A DNA stretch of 64,000 nt. Origin: Centrapalus pauciflorus (lineage: Eukaryota; Streptophyta; Magnoliopsida; Asterales; Asteraceae). Below the pieces are notes generated by a model, which worked only from the letters and a program-made list of their open reading frames with translations, made no database searches and was not told where the DNA came from. The first letter of the stretch is position 1; each line of letters begins with the position of its first letter. Below are positions 37,310 to 52,119 of the stretch, piece by piece. The stretch is taken from the NCBI GenBank assembly GCA_020465985.1, contig JAANYP010004325.1:223835-287834 (forward strand). Reading direction: 5' to 3'. The translations under genes and the position numbers were made by a program.

Positions 37310-37615
37310 ACTTGAACTCGGCGAGTTCCCTGGTGAACTCGGCGAGTTCCCTGGTGAACTCGGCGAGTTCCCCCTTGATTTTTGAAAGAAAAGTTTCTAA
37401 GTTAAAGGATCCGGATGACTTGGGATCCGAATTCGGATGGGGTGGTCCGAAATTCGGATGTGGTTTGAACCGAGTTCGGACCGTGCTTCGGTTGGAAGGG
37501 ATCCGAAATCCGGATGGTCCCTGACCCGAATCCGGATGGCTTGAGATTCGGTGTGACCCGAATTCGGATGGGAGAACTCGGCGAGTTCGGTCCCTTACTC
37601 GGCGAGTTCGACCCA
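37310..37615 (+). repeat. AACTCGGCGAGTT and CGAATTCGGATG repeats in F LTR
   Basis: GAACTCGGCGAGTTCCCTGGT occurs as three adjacent 21-bp units, the last ending in CCCC, and two more single copies follow near 37576 and 37597. ACTCG-G-CGAGT is a palindrome with one central base. Between them CCGAATTCGGATG and close variants recur six or seven times and are also near-palindromic. The same block is in the 3' LTR at 44565-44870. Dense palindromes upstream of transcribed LTR sequence could be regulatory; this is inference. Confidence 0.85.
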
Positions 37616-38077
37616 GTGTTGGCCTGAAATTGTAATTTTAATTAGTCCTCGGGATCGTTTGTCATAATAACTTTTGTCACCAATTGTGAAGAAAAATTAG
37701 CCCAAAATAATTATGTAGATTGAGGCCGAAATTAATTAGATCTTACGACTAATATGTCCGAATCAAAGTTGAGAAATTGTAAGCGGTGAGACTTACAAAT
37801 ATTATATTATGAACCTACTTGTAGGGGTTTTGACGGGTTAAGTCGCGTGAAGACTATCACTCTTACCTTGACAATTATAACTCGGTTTTGAGGCCGAGAG
37901 CGTATTGTATATCACTGTGAGTTCTAGTATTAACGTATTTGCATGCATATCATGAATTGTATGTTACTGCTTTCGTATCATTATTGTCATTTTCATGCTT
38001 TGCCATCACATACATCATAATTATTGTTTATCACTCGGTTGATAAGTTGTTGCTCGTTCGTTTGACCTCTCCGCCGA

Positions 38078-38281
38078 GACGGTAAGCCTGAGTGTGGTAA
38101 CCCAGCGGAATCATAATGGTAAGCCTGAGTGTGGTAACCATTATTGCCAGTAAAACGATAAGCCTGTGGTGGTAATCGTATGGCATCATTGTAAACTGCA
38201 TATCGATAAGCCTGTGGTGTGGTAATCGAGCAGTAGATTGTAAACCCATTGTACGGTAAGCTTGTGTATGGTAACCGCAAT
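38078..38281 (+). repeat. Array of five short hairpins in F LTR
   Basis: Five units share the core (G/A)TAAGCCTG-x-GTGGTAA but have different stems that still pair: 38081-38083/38100-38102 (GGT/ACC, weak), 38113-38120/38137-38144 (ATAATGGT/ACCATTAT, 8 bp), 38155-38159/38175-38179 (ACGAT/ATCGT), 38203-38207/38225-38229 (TCGAT/ATCGA), and 38254-38257/38274-38277 (CGGT/ACCG, extended by CATTG/CAATG across a TA bulge). The 3' LTR has the same array at 45333-45536. Stem change with pairing kept suggests selection on structure. Confidence 0.8.
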
Positions 38282-38794
38282 GTGGTAGCTTATAGCCATT
38301 AGTTGGCCTCCAAAATTGTTAGTCGAATTCATGGCATTGCATGGCATCATTCATATATCGCATGGTACTTTAATCTAGAATCTCACTAAACAACTTTGTT
38401 GTTTACCCGATAGTTGTTATTTCTTTTCAGGATCTGTTAAGGGCAAAGGCCCGGCTGGCCCGAGTTGTTAAATATCGTTTGGAGCTCGGATAGGAGCTCA
38501 ATATTTTGTGGATATTTGGGGCGGGAGTAGCAGACTTCCATTTTTGGACTTACGCGAATTAGTCACTGTTTATTAATTCGTTTGTAACTAAATTGATAAC
38601 TTAATCTTGTAACCCCAGTTACCTTGCTCTGTGATTCCCGACACTCTGTTGTGTCTTATGCAAAGTGTTTGGAATCACGATGATGATTATTAATTGCAAA
38701 AGTTTTAATTTGATCGTATTTCCGCAAGTACTCTGTATAAATTAACGTATAATGGTATCGAAATACTCGTATTAGTTGTATGGGTGTTTCAATT

Positions 38795-38806
38795 TGGTAT
38801 CAGAGC
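38795..38806 (+). other. Primer-binding site of element F (tRNA-Met)
   Basis: TGGTATCAGAGC, three bases after the 5' LTR end at 38791. Perfect match to the usual plant initiator tRNA-Met site. Confidence 0.92.
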
Positions 38807-39070
38807 TGGCGCTCATAGACAGAGTATAGTCGACGATACTCTACTCTGAGCACGGTTTCAGATGCTGTTATTGACCCACCTAGGCGGCAATATTATAACA
38901 ATTACAATTGACCTTTGGCCTAGGATGGGATAATATTGGGTAGACTTTTAAGATTATGACTTGACGTAAGCATAATTATATATATATACATATACATACA
39001 AATAAATTTCATGTGCACACTTTGGTGTGAAAGAATTGTTGAACCGACCTGTAACTGTTGGTTACAGACA

Positions 39071-39915
39071 ATGTCGGATAACCAGTCGAATCGCGTTCTA
39101 CACCAGGAGGTAGAACATTCAAATGATGGGGGAGGCAGGGATCAGTCCCCAGATTATGAAAATGAATCCAGTTTCCAGGGTCCAGAGAGGACCAAATGAT
39201 GCAGATGATGACTCAAATGCTGGAGCAAAATCGCCAGCAGAATGAGCTAATGACCCAACTACTTGCTTCCCAGAACGTTCAAGGAAAGAAAAATAACGCT
39301 GAGGGGGAGCAAGCAAGTAACGATAATACGGAAGGCGCTGGAAGTGGGAGTAGGGCAGAAAGGCCCAAGAAAGATAAGGAACGGAAGCACGGCTCCTCTA
39401 AGTCAAAAAGAGGAATGTCGTATAAGAACTTCATTGGTTGTCGTCCTCCAGCGTTCAATGGACGAGCAACTACTGTGGAGGCCTTGGACTGGATCAAGGC
39501 AATTGAGAAGTTATTCCGAGTCACCGATGTCAATGATGAGAAAAAGGTGCAGTACGCAACTGCACAATTTGTTGGTCCTGCTTTAACTTGGTGGGATTCC
39601 GAAGCGGAGATTTTGGGCTTAGACGCCGTGGCTAAGATGACCTGGGAAGAATTCAAAACCAGGTTTGACAAGCATTTCTGTCCGGCTGTTGCGGTACAGA
39701 AGATAAAAAGAGACTTCCTGACATTCCAGCAAGGAGAGCTATCAGTGGACGATTATCTGATCGAGTTTAACTCGAAGGCGATGTTTGTAGGGTCAGTGAT
39801 TGCTGACGAAAAGCAAAAGACTGATTATTTTGTTGAGGGACTGCGGAGTGAGATCCGCGAGATGGTAACGGTTCGCGCAGTTGAATCTTTCGAGAAAGCT
39901 GTGGAGTATGCGTGA
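39071..39915 (+). pseudogene. gag of Gypsy element F, frameshift and stop
   Basis: ATG at 39071 starts MSDNQSNRVLHQEVEHSNDG. The frame shifts near 39190, and the main part continues from 39196: MMTQMLEQNRQQNELMTQLL, a Lys-rich linker, then the Retrotrans_gag core PPAFNGRATTVEALDWIKAI, ALTWWDSEAEI, MTWEEFKTRFDKHFCP and DDYLIEFNSKA. At 39913 a TGA interrupts the family motif E-Y-A-x-L-R-E-Y-E; homologues have Arg, so CGA to TGA is likely. The zinc knuckles lie beyond the stop in the same frame, so gag and pol were one long frame originally. Confidence 0.88.
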
Positions 39916-42900
39916 CTCCGAGAATATGAATTGTTCCGTAGGGAACAGGAATTATCTGGATCAAAGAAAGCGAAGGTTGAGTCTTCGTCGGGGACGTTTA
40001 AGCAACCCCAACAATCATTTTCGAAGAACGTGGACTCCCGTTCACGTTCCCAATCGTTAAGGCACTCAAAGAAGCCTGCTAGCTCCAACAACTCTCAGTC
40101 CAAATCTCAGTTTTCCAATTCGGTGCCTACGTGTAACCGTTGCGGGAAACTTCATCGTGGGGAGTGTTTGTCCCCTATTGTGTGCCATGGCTGTGGAGAA
40201 GAGAGACACATACGTCCTGCGTGCCCTAAGCGAACTGATGCGTGCTACGAATGTGGCCAGGTGGGCCACCTCGCTCGGAATTGCCCGAAGAAGAGATTGA
40301 CGGCATCGGAAAGTAAAGGCTCAGTTGCAAAGCCTAATTTTGTGGGTGGTTCCTCCCAATCAAAGGGGAATCCGCCCAAGCCTCAAGCCAGGGTTTATCA
40401 GATTACAGTTGCTGAGGTGCAGGATGTGCCGGATGTCGTAACCGGTACTTTTCTTCTGAACTCATTACCTGCTGTAGTATTGTTCGATTATGGTGCAAGT
40501 GTGTCTTTTATTTCCAAAGCATTTGCACGAAAGTTAGATATTATACCTTCTTTAATGCCTTTTCCCTTATCTGTTGATGTGGCAAGCGGAAAATCGGTCA
40601 GTGCCACCCAAATATACTATGATTGTGTGCTGACCCTAGACGGACATAATTTTGATATTGACCTTGTCCCCATAGACACCAAAGAATTTGATGTAATAGC
40701 TGGCATGGATTGGTTGGCCAATAACCTTGCCATTATTGCTTGTGCTAATAGAATCGTTCGTTTGTTCACGCCGGAAGGTGAAGAAATATTTGTGTATGGG
40801 GATAGACGTAAAAGGGAAGCCGCAGTGATTTCGGTGGCTAAGGCTCGGAAAAATTTAAGTAAAGGCTGTCAATGCTTCTTGGCTTGTGTGTTAAATACTA
40901 AGAAAGAAGGGAAAAACCTCAAGGATGTACCAGTAGTTAATGAATATCCCGACGTGTTCCCTGATGACTTACCGGGATTACCACCGGATCGATCCGTAGA
41001 GTTTCGGATTGAATTGGTGCCGGGAGCTGCACCAATTGCGCGTGCCCCGTATCGTTTAGCACCTTCGGAAATGAAGGAAATGATGGCACAACTGGAGGAA
41101 TTATTAGAGAAAGGGTTCATTCAGCCGAGTACCTCGCCTTGGGGTGCTCCGGTTTTATTCGTGCGTAAGAAAGACGGAACCTTGCGAATGTGCATAGATT
41201 ATAGAGAACTGAATAAGGTGACTATAAAGAATAAGTATCCTTTGCCTCGTATTGATGATTTGTTCGATCAACTACAAGGAGCTGCTTATTTCTCGAAAAT
41301 AGACCTTCGTTCAGGTTATCATCAACTTAAGGTACGTGAAGAAGATGTGCCAAAAACGGCTTTTCGGACCCGATATGGACACTATGAATTCTTAGTGATG
41401 CCTTTTGGGCTCACTAATGCTCCTGCAGCTTTTATGGACTTGATGAATCGGGTGTGCCGTCCAATGCTTGACAAGTCGGTTATAGTGTTTATCGACGATA
41501 TTTTAGTGTATTCTAAGACGGAGGAGGATCATGCAGTCCATCTGAGACAATTGCTCGAACTTCTTCGAGGCGAACAGTTGTATGCCAAATTCTCCAAGTG
41601 CGAGTTTTGGCTACGACAAGTGCAATTTTTAGGGCATGTTATATCTTGTGAGGGTGTTTCTGTGGATCCCTCCAAGATCGAGGCCATTAAAAGTTGGGAA
41701 GCGCCGAGAAATGTTGCTGAAATTCGTAGCTTCCTTGGATTGGCCGGCTATTACCGACGATTTATTCAAGATTTCTCTAAAATAGCCGTCCCACTCACTT
41801 CGTTGACTCGTAAGAATGTGAAGTTTGTGTGGGAATAGCCACAGATTGAGGCGTTTCAAATTTTGAAGAGTTGGTTGACTGACGCTCCTGTGCTTGCATT
41901 GCCGGAAGGAAACGAAGATTTTGCCGTTTATAGCGTTGCATCAATAAATGGGTTGGGTTGCGTGCTTATGCAACGAGGAAAAGTGATAGCGTATGCATCG
42001 AGACAGTTAAAGGATTATGAAAAGAGTCGTCCGACTCATGATTTGGAATTAGATGCTGTCACGTTTGCGTTAAAAATCTGGCGACATTATCTGTACGGCA
42101 CTAAATGCCAGTTGTTTACTGATCATAAGAGCCTGAGGCATATCTTTGATCAGAAAGAATTAAATATGCGACAGAGACGCGCTGTGGAGTTGATTAAGGA
42201 TTATGACTGTGAAATCCTTTATCACCCTGGAAAAGCCAATGTAGTGGCTGATGCTTTAAGCCGAAAGAGATACCCGGAAGCGACTTGCTATGCGCTAACG
42301 CATGTAGTTGTGAGTTCCTCTATCCTTGACGACCTACGGAAGTGGCAAATTGAGGGTCTTAAAGAGGAAAATATTAAGTCTGAGAGAATGGTTGGTCAGA
42401 GTGGACTGTTAACTGAAGGTATCAATGGTCTGAAAATGTTTAGAAATTGCATTTGGGTACCGAAGATTGGTGATGTGCGCAAAACAATTTTAGAAGATGG
42501 TCATAATTCGAAGTTCTTAATTCACCCCGGGAGTTCAAAAATGTATCAGGATTTGAAATCCGAATATTGGTGGCCCGGAATGAAGCGAGACGTCGGTAAT
42601 CATGTCGAACGGTGTCTGACTTGCTTGCGAGTCAAGGCCGAACATCAAAAACCATCTGGAAATTTACAACCCCTCGAGATACCCGAATGGAAGTGGGACC
42701 ACATCACGATGGATTTTGTGTTAAAGCTTCCGAAGACCCAACGACAACATGATGCTATATGGGTCATTGTGGATCGACTGACGAAATCCGCACACTTTTT
42801 GCCGATACGAGAAAACTTTCCTTTGGAAAGATTGGCGCGAATTTACATCGATGAGATTATTGTACGCCATGGGATTCCAAAGTCTATTGTTTCGGATCGT

Positions 42901-43757
42901 GACTCGAGGTTTACTTCGAGATTCTGGCAGAGTATGCAAGATCAGTTGGGAACGCGTGTTAATTTGAGTACGGCGTTTCATCCCCAGACCGACGGCCAGA
43001 CTGAACGTACCAATCAGACGATGGAAGATATGTTACGTGCGTGCGTGATCGAGCTTGGTGGAAATTGGGATACGCACCTACCACTTGTGGAATTCGCCTA
43101 CAACAATAGTTATCATTCTTCGATAAAGATGGCTCCGTATGAGTCGTTGTATGGCCGAAAGTGTCGAACTCCGACGTGTTGGCGAGAAGCAGGCGATAAA
43201 CCGTTAGCGGGCCCCGAATTGCTTCAAGAGACGTATGACAAGATCCAGATTATTCGTGAGCGGTTTAAAGATGCCCAAGATCGACAGAAAGCATATTCGG
43301 ACAAACGTCATAAAGATATTGAGTTTGCAGTGGGAGATTCAATGATGCTGAAGGTATCTCCGTGGAAGGGAATTATGAGATTCGGAAAGCGAGGAAAGTT
43401 AAGTCCTCGATATGTTGGACCGTTTCCTATTACCGAGCGTGTCGGTGCTCAAGCTTATAAGTTAGATTTGCCCGCTGAGTTGGCAGGAATTCATAACACC
43501 TTTCACGTTAGCTATTTGAAGCGAAGTCCGATAAATCCTGCAGTGACCGTTCCTCTGGACGATGTACAAATCGATGAGTGACTACGTTATGTCGAAGAAC
43601 CAGAAAAGATTATCGGCAACAAAATAATTAACCTAAGGAATAAAGAGATCGAGATGGTGCTCGTTTGTTGGAAGCACCACCGTGGGTCTCTGATGACTTG
43701 GGAGACGAAGACCGAAATGATGTCCAAATACCCCGCTTTGTTTGAAAGAAACTGATT
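39916..43757 (+). pseudogene. pol of Gypsy element F (PR-RT-RH-IN-chromodomain)
   Basis: From 39931: zinc knuckles (CYECGQVGHLARNC at codons 105-118), protease (LFDYGASVSFIS, codons 184-195, where the catalytic DSG/DTG has become DYG), RT (IDYRELNKVTIKNKYPLPRI, with FIDDIL at about 41491). From 41863: RNase H (YSVASINGLGCVLM; the usual DAS catalytic Asp is Val at 41935-41937), integrase (H-H-C-C finger to CLTCLRVK, core MDFV, SDRDSRF, GQTERTNQ), GRKCRTP. After TGA at 43579, chromodomain-like KIINLRNKEIEMVLVCWKHH continues to the TGA at 43753. Stops: TAG 41836, TGA 43579. It cannot make active protease, RNase H or a full polyprotein. Confidence 0.9.
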
Positions 43758-43790
43758 CCGTGGGCGGAATCCTTTTAAGAGGGGAGGAAT

Positions 43791-46046
43791 TGTAACAACC
43801 CAATTATTTAATATAATGAGTAATTAATGTTATTGTATTAAAATACGATACGAAATATTAATTAAGTCCAAAACATATGAATGAATGTTGGTGTACGAAT
43901 TTTTACGATATAAGTCTTGAATATGTAGAAAGGACTTTAAAAGAAATGCAAATAATTCCAAGGTAGAAATGGTAAATATATGAAAGATGTGGGTTGGAAA
44001 GGAAAAAGAAGGAGAAACCTCCTTTTTCTTGCTTTATACATACGCAGGGAACACACACCCATATGTGTGTGTTCACCTTTTTACCAAAACTCCAAAATAG
44101 AGAGAAAAGAGAAGAAGAAGAAGAAGAAATCAGATTTGTGGAAGCTTTTCGGTTATTTTGAAAGATCCAAGAGGTAACCTCATTTATTTTTATAAATCTC
44201 TTGCTTGTTCTTCTCCTCTCCATCTTCGTTTGAAGAAGATGAGAAACCCAAATGGGTTTTTATGAATAGCATGGAGAAATCTTTAGATCTTGAAGGATAA
44301 TGATGAAATGTAGTTAGAATCATCATTTTAAAACATATTATTCAAGTTTTACGAATGTTGGTGGGTTTTAGTTTAAAAACCCGAAAATGGAGTTTTATGA
44401 AGTCCCATGGATTTAAAAATGAATGAAATGGTGTTCTTAATGTAAAAATGAGTTTAGAAAAGTATATATATGTTTGGGAATGATTCCAAACCGTTTGTAT
44501 TAAATGTAAGGAATGTTGGTAGTTTTGAGCATTAAATCCGAAGGGCAAAAAAGTGCAGACCTGCACTTGAACTCGGCGAGTTCCCTGGTGAACTCGGCGA
44601 GTTCCCTGGTGAACTCGGCGAGTTCCCCCTTGATTTTTGAAAGAAAAGTTTCTAAGTTAAAGGATCCGGATGACTTGGGATCCGAATTCGGATGGGGTGG
44701 TCCGAAATTCGGATGTGGTTTGAACCGAGTTCGGACCGTGCTTCGGTTGGAAGGGATCCGAAATCCGGATGGTCCCTGACCCGAATCCGGATGGCTTGAG
44801 ATTCGGTGTGACCCGAATTCGGATGGGAGAACTCGGCGAGTTCGGTCCCTTACTCGGCGAGTTCGACCCAGTGTTGGCCTGAAATTGTAATTTTAATTAG
44901 TCCTCGGGATCGTTTGTCATAATAACTTTTGTCACCAATTGTGAAGAAAAATTAGCCCAAAATAATTATGTAGATTGAGGCCGAAATTAATTAGATCTTA
45001 CGACTAATATGTCCGAATCAAAGTTGAGAAATTGTAAGCGGTGAGACTTACAAATATTATATTATGAACCTACTTGTAGGGGTTTTGACGGGTTAAGTCG
45101 CGTGAAGACTATCACTCTTACCTTGACAATTATAACTCGGTTTTGAGGCCGAGAGCGTATTGTATATCACTGTGAGTTCTAGTATTAACGTATTTGCATG
45201 CATATCATGAATTGTATGTTACTGCTTTCGTATCATTATTGTCATTTTCATGCTTTGCCATCACATACATCATAATTATTGTTTATCACTCGGTTGATAA
45301 GTTGTTGATCGTTCGTTTGACCTCTCTGCCGAGAAGGTAAGCCTGAGTGTGGTAACCCAGCGGAATCATAATGGTAAGCCTGAGTGTGGTAACCATTATT
45401 GCCAGTAAAACGATAAGCCTGTGGTGGTAATCGTATGGCATCATTGTAAACTGCATATCGATAAGCCTGTGGTGTGGTAATCGAGCAGTAGATTGTAAAC
45501 CCATTGTACGGTAAGCTTGTGTATGGTAACCGCAATGTGGTAGCTTATAGCCATTAGTTGGCCTCCAAAATTGTTAGTCGAATTCATGGCATTGCATGGC
45601 ATCATTCATATATCGCATGGTACTTTAATCTAGAATCTCACTAAACAACTTTGTTGTTTACCCGATAGTTGTTATTTCTTTTCAGGATCTGTTAAGGGCA
45701 AAGGCCCGGCTGGCCCGAGTTGTTAGATATCGTTTGGAGCTCGGATAGGAGCTCAATATTTTGTGGATAATTGGGGCGGGAGTAGCAGACTTCCATTTTT
45801 GGACTTACGCGAATTAGTCACTGTTTATTAATTCGTTTGTAACTAAATTGATAACTTAATCTTGTAACCCCAGTTACCTTGCTCTGTGATTCCCGACACT
45901 CTGTTGTGTCTTATGCAAAGTGTTTGGAATCACGATGATGATTATTAATTGCAAAAGTTTTAATTTGATCGTATTTCCGCAAGTACTCTGTATAAATTAA
46001 CGTATAATGGTATCGAAATACTCGTATTAGTTGTATGGGTGTTTCA
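43791..46046 (+). repeat. 3' LTR of element F
   Basis: Same length (2256 bp) as the 5' LTR, with about ten substitutions seen by eye, for example GGAATATT versus GAAATATT near the start and CTCCGCC versus CTCTGCC near 45326. Preceded by the polypurine tract and followed by the right TSD copy. The hairpin array and palindrome block are unchanged except for edge substitutions. Confidence 0.93.
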
Positions 46047-46051
46047 GTAAT

Positions 46052-46122
46052 TCCCTCAGTTACGTTTATCATCTGAACATAGACAACTTCGGGGACGAAG
46101 TTATGCGTGGTGGAGCCCATTC
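46052..46122 (+). other. Polyprotein tail and 3' leader of element E
   Basis: Between F and the E 3' LTR there are only about 70 bases. AACTTCGGGGACGAAGTT encodes NFGDEV, resembling the end of Tekay-type polyproteins, and forms a small palindrome around the purine run where a polypurine tract is expected. The run GGGGACGAAG is a weak tract. No other feature. Confidence 0.55.
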
Positions 46123-50090
<3,968 letters not shown>

Positions 50091-50095
50091 CCTTT

Positions 50096-50214
50096 CTCAG
50101 GGTGACTTGCTTAAAATTCATGAGCAGCCAATCTATTTTCATGAAGGTTGGAGTTCAGAAGGCAAGAAATCCCAGTTTGCATTGAACATGGTCTACATGC
50201 AGGTAGTAGTTTAA
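50096..50214 (+). pseudogene. ORF3 of element Y, 3' end after insertion E
   Basis: Starts right after the right TSD copy. It continues the basic C-terminal domain in the frame that was broken at 30264 and ends at TAA 50212-50214 after HEQPIYFHEGW and NMVYMQVVV. Only the C-terminal 40 residues are here. The continuity of frame on both sides of a 19.8-kb insertion is strong support for the nesting order. Confidence 0.8.
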
Positions 50215-50272
50215 TAAGTCTAGTTCTATAGAGCAATGAATATCTACTAGACGCTATCGTCAAGGGGGAATT

Positions 50273-50828
50273 TGTTGGTACACCCTATGTGACGATAGCA
50301 GTCTAGATATGTAATAGATAGTGGGTTTTATTAATAAAAGTCATGTGTGTTTGTTCATGGTTGTGTATGATGTCTACATTTGCATGGTAACTTCATGATT
50401 GTGTGGATAAGTTCTTGATGTAATGAACTTATGAGAATATGTTCTTAATTCATAAGGCCACGAACTTAAGGAGGTTAAGTTCCTACGAACTTAGCCTTGG
50501 TAAGTTCATGGGCTTGAACCTGTAAGTTCGTGGGCTTGGGCAGTGATCGAACTTAATGGTTATATTACGAACTTAGTTGTGTAATTTCATAGACTTTTGG
50601 TGAAATACGATTTTGGTGTTTGTAAGAGTGTACGTACGAACTAGAAATCATTTTCAGAGAGTTCCAGGAGCAATACATCGTGAGGGGTCAGTATCCTATT
50701 GGCTAGCATTGTGTTCGGCTCCGTGTTCCGCGCGTGATCGATCATTTAAGCGTTTAACGAGGATTCCCCACTCGTTGTATGATGTCAAGCCTTGATTCGA
50801 TCTGTAGACGTGGTGACCTCACATAATT
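50273..50828 (+). repeat. 3' LTR of element Y
   Basis: Begins TGTTGGTACACC after the purine run CAAGGGGGAATTT. It contains repeated CGAACTT/AAGTTCG words (50440-50640), as in the Y leader. The 3' border is uncertain: it meets LTR sequence of element B near 50824-50829, and a CTCACA at 50818-50823 may be its true end. About 550 bp. Confidence 0.65.
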
Positions 50829-51070
50829 GTTGTTTCTGTCATCTCAGCTTGAACCATTCCGCAATTTAATCTTGTTTGTAATTAACACTTGTTGATAATA
50901 TACATACAAACATTGAGAAAGTGTGTTGAAATTTTTAAGTAGCTGTATTTAGCCCCCCTCTATAGCTTAGAGCAACATACCAGGGAAATCTTTTGGGACC
51001 TACAACTGGTATGTGAGCAGTTCAGAGTGTGTGTTAACTCTAGATCTCTCATTTCTCCCTATTTCCCTCC

Positions 51071-52045
51071 ATGGACAACAATGCTGCCAGTTCTTACTCC
51101 TACTATGACAATGGGTCAATGACAAAACCTACTAAGTTCAATCATCAGAACTTCTCTGGTTGGAAGTGTAGAATGATTCTCTATTTAGAAAATATGGATG
51201 TACAACTACCAGAGAGAGTGATGGAAGGTCCCTATGTGCCAACTTCTGTCACTACTATAACTCGTGCTCCTGAAGGAGCTGTTCCTGAAGTCAGGACTAT
51301 TGAGAAAGCAAAAGCTCAATGGTCTGATGAAGACAAAAGGCTGGTTGCTCTTGATGCAAAAGCTAGGAACAACCTTGTTATTTCTCTTCTTGATGATGTG
51401 TTCAAACAGGTTGAGAAAATGAAGACTGCAAAGGAGCTGTGGGATACTTTGTGTACTGTCTATGATGGTCCCACTATCACACTGGATAACAGGATCAACA
51501 ATCTTGTTAGATAGTATAACTATTCTTTGCAAATCCAAAGGGGACTCTCACTGAAACCTATACCAGGTTCATTGCCCTGATCAATGATCTCAAAGCTGTT
51601 GGGATCACTAAAGACAGTTTGACTCTGGTGAAAACATTTCTGGACATTTTTCCTGAGGAATGAAATTACTTCTCTACTATCCTCAGAATCTCAGGCACCA
51701 TCAGAGGTATGGATCTTGTAAATCTGTTTGGATCCTTACTAAATGATGAACAATCAAGGCAATAGAAAAGACACGCCTTACAGATGTCCAAAAGAGGTGC
51801 TGCCTTAGTGGCCAGGGTGAGACAACCTGCTGGTCAGGTGTGTGACGTGTTCACACAAGCTGATCAATAGGTTGATGATGAAATGGAGAAATGTCTGAGG
51901 AAGAAGACTGTGAAGACCTTACTGAGTTTGATGATGAGCAAATGATTGCTATGCTTTTCAGAAAATTCAATAAGAAGAGGTTTGGTGGTAAGATGCTGCA
52001 AAAGAAATCAGGTGCCTTCAAGAAGAAGGCATTTGACAAAACTAA
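51071..52045 (+). pseudogene. gag of copia element B, truncated
   Basis: ATG at 51071 begins MDNNAASSYSYYDNGSMTKP and continues FNHQNFSGWKCRMILYLENM, the UBN2-type capsid domain, intact to a TAG near 51514. The frame then shifts, and the part with MSEEEDCEDLTEFDDEQMIA and KRFGGKMLQKKSGAFKKKAF follows at 51891-52045. The zinc knuckle is lost because sequence after FDKTK is deleted. Compared with A, the first stop of A (12033) is absent here. Confidence 0.85.
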
Positions 52046-52119
52046 GGCAAACCTGTTACCAACTCTTTCTTACAAAGTTTGTTGATATTCTTGAAGTTCA
52101 GGTGTGAAAGCCTTTTGTG
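52046..52119 (-). other. Inverted 74-bp filler from the integrase region
   Basis: This stretch is the reverse complement, with a few mismatches, of the gag-preintegrase segment seen in element A at about 15085-15158 (encoding LSHLNFKNINKLCKKELVTG). It lies exactly at the deletion junction between gag and RT in B. It is best read as filler DNA copied or inverted during repair of a break that removed protease, integrase and half of RT. Confidence 0.8.

Larger units (their letters stand above)
36536..38791 (+). repeat. 5' LTR of element F
   Basis: The LTR carries three kinds of internal repeat: AACTCGGCGAGTTCC units (37316-37372 and 37575-37612), CGAATTCGGATGG-like units (37400-37570), and a hairpin array with core GTAAGCCTG...GTGGTAA (38078-38281). 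A poly-GA stretch lies at 36850-36875. It is followed after three bases by the tRNA-Met primer site. No ORF of note. Confidence 0.93.
36536..46046 (+). mobile_element. Gypsy chromovirus F (Tekay-like), full length
   Basis: The 9511-bp element has 2256-bp LTRs (36536-38791 and 43791-46046), TG...CA ends, TSD GTAAT, primer site 38795-38806, gag, PR, RT, RNase H, integrase, a chromodomain-like tail and polypurine tract AAGAGGGGAGGAAT (43777-43790). RT before integrase identifies Gypsy; the C-terminal chromodomain identifies a chromovirus, and the LTR start TGTAACAACCC fits Tekay. The two LTRs have equal length and about ten differences by eye, so insertion was recent. It is nested in E, which is nested in Y. 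Coding lesions are listed under gag and pol. Confidence 0.93.

Noticed and set aside
38031..38280. Minus-strand open frames with repeated Leu-Pro-Tyr and Gln-Ala-Tyr in the F LTR
   Set aside because: They are the translation of the short hairpin array. The periodicity comes from the DNA repeat; there is no start context or homologue, and the same frame in the other LTR is only a recent copy.
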